Positions 1-6,637 of a stretch of 11,587 nt of DNA are shown here, piece after piece. The stretch spans positions 1 to 11,587 of the forward strand of contig DAOWKS010000045.1 of the NCBI GenBank assembly GCA_030643665.1. The letters are read 5' to 3'. Position 1 is the stretch's first letter, and the number at the start of each line of letters is the position of its first letter. Both the position numbers and the translations under genes were made by a program. Source of the stretch: a bacterium (GTDB lineage Bacteria > Patescibacteriota > Minisyncoccia > Minisyncoccales > JAGMAB01). Under the pieces are notes generated by a model. The model ran no database searches. It was not told the DNA's origin and was given only the letters and a program-made list of their open reading frames with translations.

Positions 1-3000
1 ACTAAAATAGCTGTTTTTAAAGGAATTTTATATTCAACAATTTCTGCTTTCTTTGTCTTTATCTTAACAATATTATCTGCTGTTATTTTTAAAACTTTTC
101 CTTCTTCTAAAGCCATTTCCGCTTTACCGCCCGGTATCCTCGCTTCCAAGACTTCTTGAACCCGCGGCAAGCCGGAAGTAATGTCGCCGCCGCTGGCGAC
201 ACCGCCGGTATGAAATGTCTTCAAAGTTAATTGAGTTCCCGGCTCACCGATTGCCTGAGCAGCCACAATTCCTACTGCTGCTCCTAATTTTATCGGTTGG
301 TTTAAACCAGGGTCCCAACCATAACATTTCTGGCAAATCCCTCTTATTAATTTACAACTTAAAGGCGATCTAATCCTGATTTTTTTAATTCCCATATCGA
401 TAATTTTCTCGCCTTTTTCCCAATCAATAATCTCTCCTATTTTAACTATACCTCTAATATTTTCATAAGCGGTTCTTCCGACGATTTTAAAAAGAAAATT
501 CTGCGCGATTTCATCAGCATCTTCTTGAAAAACCTCAATCCCATTTTTATCTCCGCAGTCCTCTTCGTTTATTACTGTCTCGTGAGCAACATCAATTAAA
601 CGTCTGGTTAAATAACCGGCCGCAGAAGTCCTAAGCGCGGTATCTACGGTCCCTTTCCTGGCCCCGTGAGTAGAAATAAAATATTCCAAAACATCAAATC
701 CTTCTTTGTAAGAACTCTTTACCGGAAATTCAATAATTTGACCCATTGGATTAATAACCAAGCCCTTCATTCCTGTCATTTGGATTGGCTGTGACCAAGA
801 ACCCCTGGCTCCGGCATCCACAATCTGAAAAACCGAACCCGATTTTGGCAATGTTTTAGGCACTAACTCTTCAATTTCTGATTTTGCCCTGGTCCAAATT
901 TCAATTATCTTGGCTGTTTTTTCTTCTTGCGACAGCAGCCCCTTTTGGAAATATTTGTCTACCTGATTCACTTCATTTTCAGCTCGTTCTATAATTTTTG
1001 GTTTTTGCGCAGGTATAATTAAATCATCTATTCCCCAACTAATGCCTGACTGGCTGGAATATTCAAACCCTAAGTCCTTAATTTTGTCTAAGGTTTTTTG
1101 CGCTTCTTCGCTTTTGTATTTACTGATTACTAAACTTACTATTTTTTGAAGCTCTTTTGATTTTATTAATTTATTTTGAAAAGGAAAATCTTCAGGTAAT
1201 GTCTCATTAAATAAAATCCGTCCCAAGCTCGTTTCTAAAAGTTTTGCTCTCGCTGGCGAGGAACTTGTTCCATTTTTAGTTTTGATTTTTATCTTGGCAT
1301 TTATATTAATATTGTCTGCCTCAAAAGCTAAAATTGCTTCGTCAGTACTGCTAAAAACTTTTCCCTGACCAAGCGCTTCTGCGACAATTTTAGTCAAGCA
1401 ATAACAACCCAAAATAATATCCTGGGCTAAACTCACTACCGGGGTTCCGGTAGCCGGTTTTAAAAGATTTACATTAGATGACATAATCTCTCTTGCTTCT
1501 TTTTGCGCCTCTTCAGACAAGGGCAAGTGAACAGCCATCTGGTCTCCGTCAAAGTCAGCATTAAACGCGCTGCAACATAAAGGATGAAGTTGAATCACTT
1601 CTCCTTCAATTAAAATCGGTTGAAATGCCTGAACACCCAAGCGATGCAGAGTTGGCGCGCGATTTAATAAAACCATTTTATCTTTGACTACTTCTTCTAA
1701 AATTTCCCAAACCTCTGACGTCTCCTCGTCAATTAATCGTCCCGCTCCCCTAACATTATAAGCAAGTTCTTTGTCCAGAATTCTTTTTATTACAAATGGT
1801 TTAAAAAGTTCTAAAGCCATCTTTTTGGGCAAACCGCACTGATTCAATTTTAATTTAGCTCCCACTACAATTACTGACCGGCCGGAATAATCAACTCTTT
1901 TTCCTAAAAGATTCTGGCGAAACCTGCCTTGTTTGCCTTTTAATATATCGGATAATGATTTCAGAAGCCGCTTGCCGCCGGTAGTAGCCAAAGTAGTTGT
2001 TCCCTTTCTCATATTATTATCAATTAAAGCATCCACTGCTTCCTGAAGCATTCTTTTTTCATTTCTGACAATGACTTCTGGAGCGTCAATTTCCAAAAGA
2101 TACTTGAGCCGATTGTTTCGGTTAATTACTCTCCGATAAAGGTCATTTAAATCAGAAGAAGCGTAACGGCCGCCGTCTAATTGAACCATTGGCCGCAAGT
2201 CAGGGGGTAAAACCGGTAAAACGGTTAAAAACATCCATTCCGGTCTCACTCCTGATTTTTGAAATGCCTGAAAAATTTTGATTCGGTTTAAAATTTTCCT
2301 CTTTTCCATTGGTTGAAGCGCGCCGGTTGTCTTATCGTTTAATTTCTTGTCTAAAATGGTTATTTCTTTTTTTAAATCAATCTTGGTAAAAATTTCTCTC
2401 AAAGTTTCTGCTCCGGTTCCAGCTTCAAAAATTTCTCCGTATTTTAAAGAAAAATCAGAATATTCTTTTTCGGAAAGAACTTTCATTGGTTTGATGTTTA
2501 AAATTTCTTCCCTCACTTTATCCCTCATTGCTTTTAACTCCTGTAATCTCGTTTTTTCAGTCGCTTTTCGCTTTTCGCTTTTAGCTTTTAGCTTTTGCTG
2601 GTATTCTTTTTCAACCTGGTCTAATGTTTTTTTCTTTTCTTCTTTATTAACCTTAGTCACAATATAAGCGGCGAAATAAATTACTTTTTCTAATTGCTGA
2701 ATAGACACATCTAAAACCATGCCCATTCTTGAAGGCAGACCTCGCAAAAACCAGATATGAGAAACCGAAGCCGCTAATTTAATATGACCCATTCTCTCTC
2801 GTCTGACTTGCGCCTTTGTGAGCTCTACTCCGCACCTGTCGCAGATTATACCCTTATATTTAATGCCCCGATATTTTCCGCAATAACATTGATAGTCCTT
2901 TTCCGGTCCAAAAATTTTCTCGCAAAAAAGACCGTCTTTTTCTGACCGTTGGGTGCGATAATTAATGGTTTCAGGTTTAATAACCTCACCCTGACTCCAT

Positions 3001-3062
3001 TTCAAAATATCTTCTGGCGAAGCAAGTTTTATTCTAATTGATTGTATGTCTTCTACTCGCAT
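1..3062 (-). CDS. rpoC: RNA polymerase subunit beta' (3' end cut by window edge)
   Basis: This is the catalytic beta' subunit of DNA-dependent RNA polymerase. About 1020 codons are present and the C-terminus continues past position 1. The N-terminal zinc ribbon is C59/C61/C74/C77. The active-site loop NADFDGDQM is at residues 501-509, with Mg-binding D503, D505 and D507. The bridge helix region (HGARKGTVDTALRT) starts near 799. The second zinc site is C836/C903/C910/C913. The trigger loop includes H951 in LKTFHTGGVAS and continues directly into DITSGLPRVQEVLEAR, so the large insertion seen here in E. coli is absent. The frame checks at residues 59, 509, 836, 903 and 951, with no frameshift. 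The ATG at 3062 fits the family N-terminus, and an in-frame TAA lies seven codons upstream. No Shine-Dalgarno sequence is visible. A Lys/Glu-rich insertion (about residues 135-185) lies between conserved blocks and partly consists of 7-bp DNA repeats. The gene follows rpoB after 122 bp and is probably co-transcribed with it. Confidence 0.98.
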   Translation of the reverse strand, partial: MRVEDIQSIRIKLASPEDILKWSQGEVIKPETINYRTQRSEKDGLFCEKIFGPEKDYQCYCGKYRGIKYKGIICDRCGVELTKAQVRRERMGHIKLAASVSHIWFLRGLPSRMGMVLDVSIQQLEKVIYFAAYIVTKVNKEEKKKTLDQVEKEYQQKLKAKSEKRKATEKTRLQELKAMRDKVREEILNIKPMKVLSEKEYSDFSLKYGEIFEAGTGAETLREIFTKIDLKKEITILDKKLNDKTTGALQPMEKRKILNRIKIFQAFQKSGVRPEWMFLTVLPVLPPDLRPMVQLDGGRYASSDLNDLYRRVINRNNRLKYLLEIDAPEVIVRNEKRMLQEAVDALIDNNMRKGTTTLATTGGKRLLKSLSDILKGKQGRFRQNLLGKRVDYSGRSVIVVGAKLKLNQCGLPKKMALELFKPFVIKRILDKELAYNVRGAGRLIDEETSEVWEILEEVVKDKMVLLNRAPTLHRLGVQAFQPILIEGEVIQLHPLCCSAFNADFDGDQMAVHLPLSEEAQKEAREIMSSNVNLLKPATGTPVVSLAQDIILGCYCLTKIVAEALGQGKVFSSTDEAILAFEADNININAKIKIKTKNGTSSSPARAKLLETSLGRILFNETLPEDFPFQNKLIKSKELQKIVSLVISKYKSEEAQKTLDKIKDLGFEYSSQSGISWGIDDLIIPAQKPKIIERAENEVNQVDKYFQKGLLSQEEKTAKIIEIWTRAKSEIEELVPKTLPKSGSVFQIVDAGARGSWSQPIQMTGMKGLVINPMGQIIEFPVKSSYKEGFDVLEYFISTHGARKGTVDTALRTSAAGYLTRRLIDVAHETVINEEDCGDKNGIEVFQEDADEIAQNFLFKIVGRTAYENIRGIVKIGEIIDWEKGEKIIDMGIKKIRIRSPLSCKLIRGICQKCYGWDPGLNQPIKLGAAVGIVAAQAIGEPGTQLTLKTFHTGGVASGGDITSGLPRVQEVLEARIPGGKAEMALEEGKVLKITADNIVKIKTKKAEIVEYKIPLKTAIL
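2562..2596. repeat. In-frame 7-bp tandem repeat inside rpoC
   Basis: Five consecutive heptamers occur on the + strand: CGCTTTT three times, then AGCTTTT twice. They encode residues 156-167 of beta' (QKLKAKSEKRKA), inside the charged insertion. The 20-nt string TTTTCGCTTTTCGCTTTTAG at 2565-2584 recurs exactly at 3153-3172 in the rpoB-rpoC spacer. Three heptamers equal seven codons, so such a repeat stays open and gives a 7-residue protein period. Confidence 0.85.
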
Positions 3063-3184
3063 AAAAATAAGTGTAAAGTGTTAAACGAAAAGTGTAAAGT
3101 AACAGTGTAAAATTCAAAACAATAAAATATACTTTAAACTTTAAGTTGTTGTTTTTCGCTTTTCGCTTTTAGTTTTTCGCTATT
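3063..3184. repeat. rpoB-rpoC spacer built of 7-bp-periodic simple sequence
   Basis: The 122-bp spacer has no gene. At its rpoB end, heptamers CGCTTTT, CGCTTTT, AGTTTTT and CGCTATT run from 3157 to 3184 and abut the rpoB stop codon. At its rpoC end, degenerate heptamers AGTGTAA, AGTGTTA, AACGAAA, AGTGTAA and AGTAACA run from 3070 to 3104. Between them is AT-rich sequence containing ACTTTAAACTTTAAG. No terminator, ribosome binding site or convincing promoter is visible. The two genes are probably read on one transcript. Confidence 0.8.
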
Positions 3185-6100
3185 TTAAGACCTTTGGTCT
3201 TTCGGCTTCTCTTTCACTTCCACGCTCAACCCCAGAGACTTTAATTCATTAACTAACAAATTAAAAGAAGCAGGTATGTTCGGATTTTTTATTTTTTCCC
3301 CTTTTAATATTGCCTCGTAAGTGAAGGCCCGGCCCGGAACATCATCGGATTTTATTGTAAGCATCTCTTGTAAAATGTGAGCCGCTCCATAACCCTCTAA
3401 TGCCCAAACCTCCATTTCGCCAAATCTTTGACCGCCAAATTGCGCTTTTCCGCCTAAGGGCTGCTGGGTAATTAAAGAATAAGGACCAATGCTTCTCATA
3501 TGAATTTTATCCTCAACCATATGGATTAATTTCATCATATAAATCTGACCCGCTGTAATTTTTTTCGGAAAAGGCAAACCGGTTCTGCCATCATATAAAA
3601 CAACTTTCCCGTCTTCAGGAAGACCGGCTTTTTTTAATTCTTCTTTTATGTCTTTTTCGTTAGCCCCGGATAAAGACGGGGTTACGGCATAATATCCTAA
3701 TTTTTCAGCTGCCCAGCCCAAATGTGTTTCCAGAATCTGACCAAGGTTCATTCTGGAAACCACGCCCAACGGATTTAAAATTATATCTACTGGCGTTCCG
3801 TCCTCCAAGAACGGCATTTCTTCTTCTTGTAAAACCATAGACACCACGCCTTTGTTGCCGTGACGGCCGGCTAATTTATCTCCAGCTTGAATTTTCCGTA
3901 TTTCAGCCACTTCAACCTCAATTCTTTTTATCACTCCCGGCTCTAATTTATGACCCGAGTCTCTGGAAAAAATTTTCACTCCAACCACTCTTCCCCGCTT
4001 TCCGTGCTCCATTAAAAGAGAAGTATCTTTAATTTCTCTTGCTTTTTCTCCAAAAATCGCCCGCAACAGCCGTTCTTCTGCGGTAATATCTGTCTCGCCT
4101 TTTGGCGAGATTTTTCCGACTAAAATATCATTTGGTTCAACTTCAGCTCCAATGCAAATAATTCCCTCTTCGTCCAAATCTTTCAGTTTTTCTTCTGAAA
4201 CATTAGGAATATCTCCTGAAGTAATCTCTGGTCCTAATTTTGTCTCCCTTACGTCGCAGCCAAAACTCTCAATATGAATTGAGGTATAAATATCATCTTT
4301 AACCAATCGTTTTGATATTATAATAGCATCCTCGTAATTTCCTCCTCGCCAGGGAATAAAAGCCACTAAAATATTCTGGCCCAAAGATAAACAGCCCTGA
4401 GAAATTGAGCCACCATCAGCTAAAACATCTCCCTTTTTTACTTTTTGCGCTTTTTGCACTCGCGGTTTTTGATGAAAACAAGAATATTGATTTGTCTTTA
4501 TAAACGTCTTTAAATTATAAACCGCTGATTTATGCTGATTACCGGTTGATTTTATTATAATATGGTTGGCATCTACTTCGGCAACTATTCCATCAATATC
4601 CGATAACACTTCCTGACCCGAATCTCTGGCTACTCTTTCTTCAATTCCAGTCATAACTAAAGGCACTGATGGTTGAAGCAATGGAACTGATTGTCGCTGC
4701 ATATTTGAACCCATTAATGCCCTGTTCGCATCATCATTTTGTAAAAAAGGAATACAAGAAGTAGCAATTGAAATAGATTGTTCTGAAGAAACATCAATAA
4801 AATCAATTTTTTCCGGAGTTGATACTCCCGGCTTGCCCTTTATTCTGGCTTCAACTTTTTGAGAAATGATATTGTGTTTTTTATCTAAAATTACAGAGCC
4901 GGAAGCAATATTATACCTTTCTTCTTCATAAGCGTTTAGATATCTGATTTCGGAAGTAATTTTATTTTTTTCAACTTTAAAATAAGGGGTCTCAATAAAG
5001 CCAAAAGGATTAACTCTGGCAAAAGAAGCTAAATGGTTAACCAATCCGATATTAGGTCCTTCCGGCGTCTGAATTGGACAAATTCTGCCATAATGGGAGG
5101 ATTGAACATCCCTCACTTCAAAACCAGCTCGTTCTCTGGTTAAACCGCCTGGTCCCGTAGCTGTTAATCTTCGCTTATGCTCTAATTCAGCCAAAGGGTT
5201 TTCATTATCCATAAATTGGGATATTTGAGAAGAAGTAAAAAATTCTTTAACCACAGCCATAAAGGGACGAGGGTTAATTAATTGAATCGGGGTTAAAGTA
5301 TTAATATCCAAGGTTGACATTCTGTCTTTTATTATTCTCTCCATTCTCACTAATCCTACCCTTAGACGATTTTGTAAAAACTCGGTAAAGGTTCTTACCC
5401 TTCTATTGCCTAAATGGTCAATTTCATCCGGCTTTGCTTCCGGGTCATTATTCAACCGAATTACTTCCCTAATTACAGACACCACATCCTCCAGTTTCAA
5501 CACCCTGTCTTTTGTGGTTATTTCGTCCTTTAAGTTTTTAGTTTTGAGTTGTGGTTTTGAGCTTAATTCTGGCAACCTCTGCAGCATTCGCCAACGGCCC
5601 ACTTTGGAAAGGTCGTATCTCTCAAAATTGAAAAACATATTTTCAATTAATTCCCGGGCAGTTTCCGCAGAAGCCATATCACCCGGCCTGAGCCGTTGAT
5701 AAATCTCAACCAATGCTTCGGCTTGATTATGAGTTAAGTCCTTTTTCAATGTCTCTCTTATATAATCTATTTCTCCTTTGCCCGGCTCTTGAAAAAGCTC
5801 TTTAATTGACTTGTTGTCAGAAACCCCAAAAGCGCGCAAAAGAGTGCTGGCAGCTACTTTTCTCTTTCGGTCAATTTTTACTCCGACAAATCCTGATGAC
5901 TCGGTTTCAAATTCTAACCAAGCTCCCCTATTAGGAATAATCTTTGCTCCAAAATAATCCTTGCCTTGAACATTACGGACAGTAAAAAAAACTCCGGGCG
6001 AACGAATTAACTGGGATATAGTAACTCTCTCTATGCCATTAAGAATAAAAGTTCCTCTTTCGGTCATCAAAGGAAAATCAGATAAAAAAACTTCTTGCTG

Positions 6101-6394
6101 CCTGACTTCTTTGGTTTTTAAGTTCACTAATTTTGTTTTTACCCTTAAAGACGCCTCGTAAGAATCATTATTTTCTTTTGCTTCTAAATCTGTCTTGTGC
6201 TTTGATTCATCTAATTTGTAATCTAAAAACCAGAGTTCCAGTTCTTTTCCAGTATAATCGCGAATAGGTGACATTTCCTGAAAAAGCTCTTTTAACTCCT
6301 TTTGCCAGAATAATTTCCAGCTTTCCTTTTGCAAGTCTAATAGATAAGGCAAAGACAGGGAAACTTTTGCCTTGCCAAAATTTTTAATCTTCAT
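3185..6394 (-). CDS. rpoB: RNA polymerase subunit beta
   Basis: This is the beta subunit of RNA polymerase, complete at 1069 aa. It is clearly shorter than the E. coli subunit (1342 aa) because lineage-specific insertions are missing. The N-terminal lobe motif GTFILNGIERV is at 114-124. The rifampicin-pocket segment is at about 387-418, followed by RERAGFEVRDV and the PIQTPEGPNIGL block near 440-451. The WRGGNYEDA segment carries E688/D689. The GDKLAGRHGNKGV motif has K840 and K848, equivalent to E. coli K1065 and K1073. The C-terminal clamp block GGKAQFGGQRFGEMEVWALE is at 981-1000. The ATG at 6394 gives the expected family start, and AGGA sits 5 nt upstream. Rif-pocket substitutions relative to E. 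coli are A402 (S522), T411 (S531) and T413 (L533), while Q393, D396, H406 and R409 are conserved. A short Lys-rich insertion at about 275-292 overlaps degenerate 7-bp repeats. Confidence 0.99.
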   Translation of the reverse strand: MKIKNFGKAKVSLSLPYLLDLQKESWKLFWQKELKELFQEMSPIRDYTGKELELWFLDYKLDESKHKTDLEAKENNDSYEASLRVKTKLVNLKTKEVRQQEVFLSDFPLMTERGTFILNGIERVTISQLIRSPGVFFTVRNVQGKDYFGAKIIPNRGAWLEFETESSGFVGVKIDRKRKVAASTLLRAFGVSDNKSIKELFQEPGKGEIDYIRETLKKDLTHNQAEALVEIYQRLRPGDMASAETARELIENMFFNFERYDLSKVGRWRMLQRLPELSSKPQLKTKNLKDEITTKDRVLKLEDVVSVIREVIRLNNDPEAKPDEIDHLGNRRVRTFTEFLQNRLRVGLVRMERIIKDRMSTLDINTLTPIQLINPRPFMAVVKEFFTSSQISQFMDNENPLAELEHKRRLTATGPGGLTRERAGFEVRDVQSSHYGRICPIQTPEGPNIGLVNHLASFARVNPFGFIETPYFKVEKNKITSEIRYLNAYEEERYNIASGSVILDKKHNIISQKVEARIKGKPGVSTPEKIDFIDVSSEQSISIATSCIPFLQNDDANRALMGSNMQRQSVPLLQPSVPLVMTGIEERVARDSGQEVLSDIDGIVAEVDANHIIIKSTGNQHKSAVYNLKTFIKTNQYSCFHQKPRVQKAQKVKKGDVLADGGSISQGCLSLGQNILVAFIPWRGGNYEDAIIISKRLVKDDIYTSIHIESFGCDVRETKLGPEITSGDIPNVSEEKLKDLDEEGIICIGAEVEPNDILVGKISPKGETDITAEERLLRAIFGEKAREIKDTSLLMEHGKRGRVVGVKIFSRDSGHKLEPGVIKRIEVEVAEIRKIQAGDKLAGRHGNKGVVSMVLQEEEMPFLEDGTPVDIILNPLGVVSRMNLGQILETHLGWAAEKLGYYAVTPSLSGANEKDIKEELKKAGLPEDGKVVLYDGRTGLPFPKKITAGQIYMMKLIHMVEDKIHMRSIGPYSLITQQPLGGKAQFGGQRFGEMEVWALEGYGAAHILQEMLTIKSDDVPGRAFTYEAILKGEKIKNPNIPASFNLLVNELKSLGLSVEVKEKPKDQRS
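5529..5549. repeat. Degenerate 7-bp repeats inside rpoB
   Basis: Three heptamers, TTTAAGT, TTTTAGT and TTTGAGT (+ strand), encode beta residues 283-289 (LKTKNLK). Weaker period-7 sequence continues to about 5563. The segment lies in a short insertion between the VGRWRM and RVLKLEDVV blocks, which are adjacent or closer in many beta subunits. The call rests on period and context only, since three degenerate units could arise by chance. Confidence 0.4.
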
Positions 6395-6399
6395 AGATT

Positions 6400-6403
6400 T
6401 CCT
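6400..6403 (-). promoter_or_regulatory. Ribosome binding site of rpoB
   Basis: On the minus strand AGGA is followed by 5 nt and then the ATG at 6394. It supports the chosen rpoB start. Neither rpoC nor the membrane/TPR gene has a comparable site. Confidence 0.6.
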
Positions 6404-6416
6404 ATTAAGTAAGAAC

Positions 6417-6437
6417 GGTTGAGGTCAAACCTCAATC
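6417..6437 (-). repeat. REP-like hairpin in the rpoB leader
   Basis: The minus strand reads TTGAGG, loop TTTGA, CCTCAA: a 6-bp stem with a 5-nt loop, ending 25 nt before the rpoB start codon. The 20-nt string TTGAGGTTTGACCTCAACCG (minus strand, 6435 to 6416) recurs exactly at 10116-10135 on the + strand, inside the surface-protein gene. It has the loop of the hairpins flanking the truncated transposase, but with GAGG/CCTC replacing GGGG/CCCC. Confidence 0.75.
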
Positions 6438-6455
6438 ATTTCCAAAACAACAAGT

Positions 6456-6503
6456 AAAAAATACCCTAATTACTCTCCGAGCCAGAGGCCCATTTTTTAG
6501 GGT
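6456..6503 (-). terminator. Terminator-like hairpin in the rpoBC leader (possible attenuator)
   Basis: On the minus strand a 7-bp stem, ACCCTAA (6503-6497) with TTAGGGT (6469-6463), is followed by A and six T residues (6461-6456). The 27-nt loop holds a possible inner helix CTCT/AGAG. The element lies about 70 nt after the predicted transcription start and 61 nt before the rpoB start codon. It could attenuate rpoBC transcription. It could also end read-through from the membrane/TPR gene, but then rpoBC would need a promoter downstream, and none is clear. The stem has only three G-C pairs, so it may be weak. Confidence 0.4.
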
Positions 6504-6577
6504 TTGAAAAATTATTTATGATTTAAAAATAAATAAAAATAAATCAAGCGTCAAAAGATAGTTTAAACTTAATTCTA

Positions 6578-6605
6578 AGTATACTCATCCTCACAAAAAT
6601 GTCAA
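6578..6605 (-). promoter_or_regulatory. Sigma70-type promoter for rpoBC
   Basis: On the minus strand a perfect -35 box TTGACA (6605-6600) is separated by 16 bp from a -10 box TATACT (6583-6578). It starts 32 bp after the stop codon of the membrane/TPR gene. The predicted start point, near 6571, gives a leader of about 177 nt before rpoB. The leader is AT-rich at first and then carries the terminator-like hairpin and the REP-like hairpin. This is the best promoter match in the window. Confidence 0.75.
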
Positions 6606-6637
6606 GGAATTGAAAATTAAATTCAGGGATTTTTTAC

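Noticed and set aside
1200..1270. CTCGCTGGCGAG palindrome in rpoC
   Set aside because: A 5-bp stem with a 2-nt centre is within chance expectation for this length of sequence.
2347..2667. Open frame of 106 codons on the + strand
   Set aside because: It lies wholly opposite the rpoC coding sequence, which has intact conserved motifs; it is a shadow frame. The same holds for the + strand frames opposite rpoB (5406-5699), the membrane/TPR gene (7770-7985, 8067-8558) and the surface gene (9596-9832, 10504-10692, 10825-11025).
3187..3201. Small hairpin AAGACC, TTT, GGTCTT at the rpoB stop codon
   Set aside because: It is six base pairs with no T-run on the minus strand, so not a terminator; it is too short to claim otherwise.
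4093..4110. Hairpin TCTCGCC, TTTT, GGCGAGA followed by T residues on the + strand
   Set aside because: It encodes the universally conserved beta motif ISPKGET, so the symmetry follows from conserved codons; no + strand gene precedes it.
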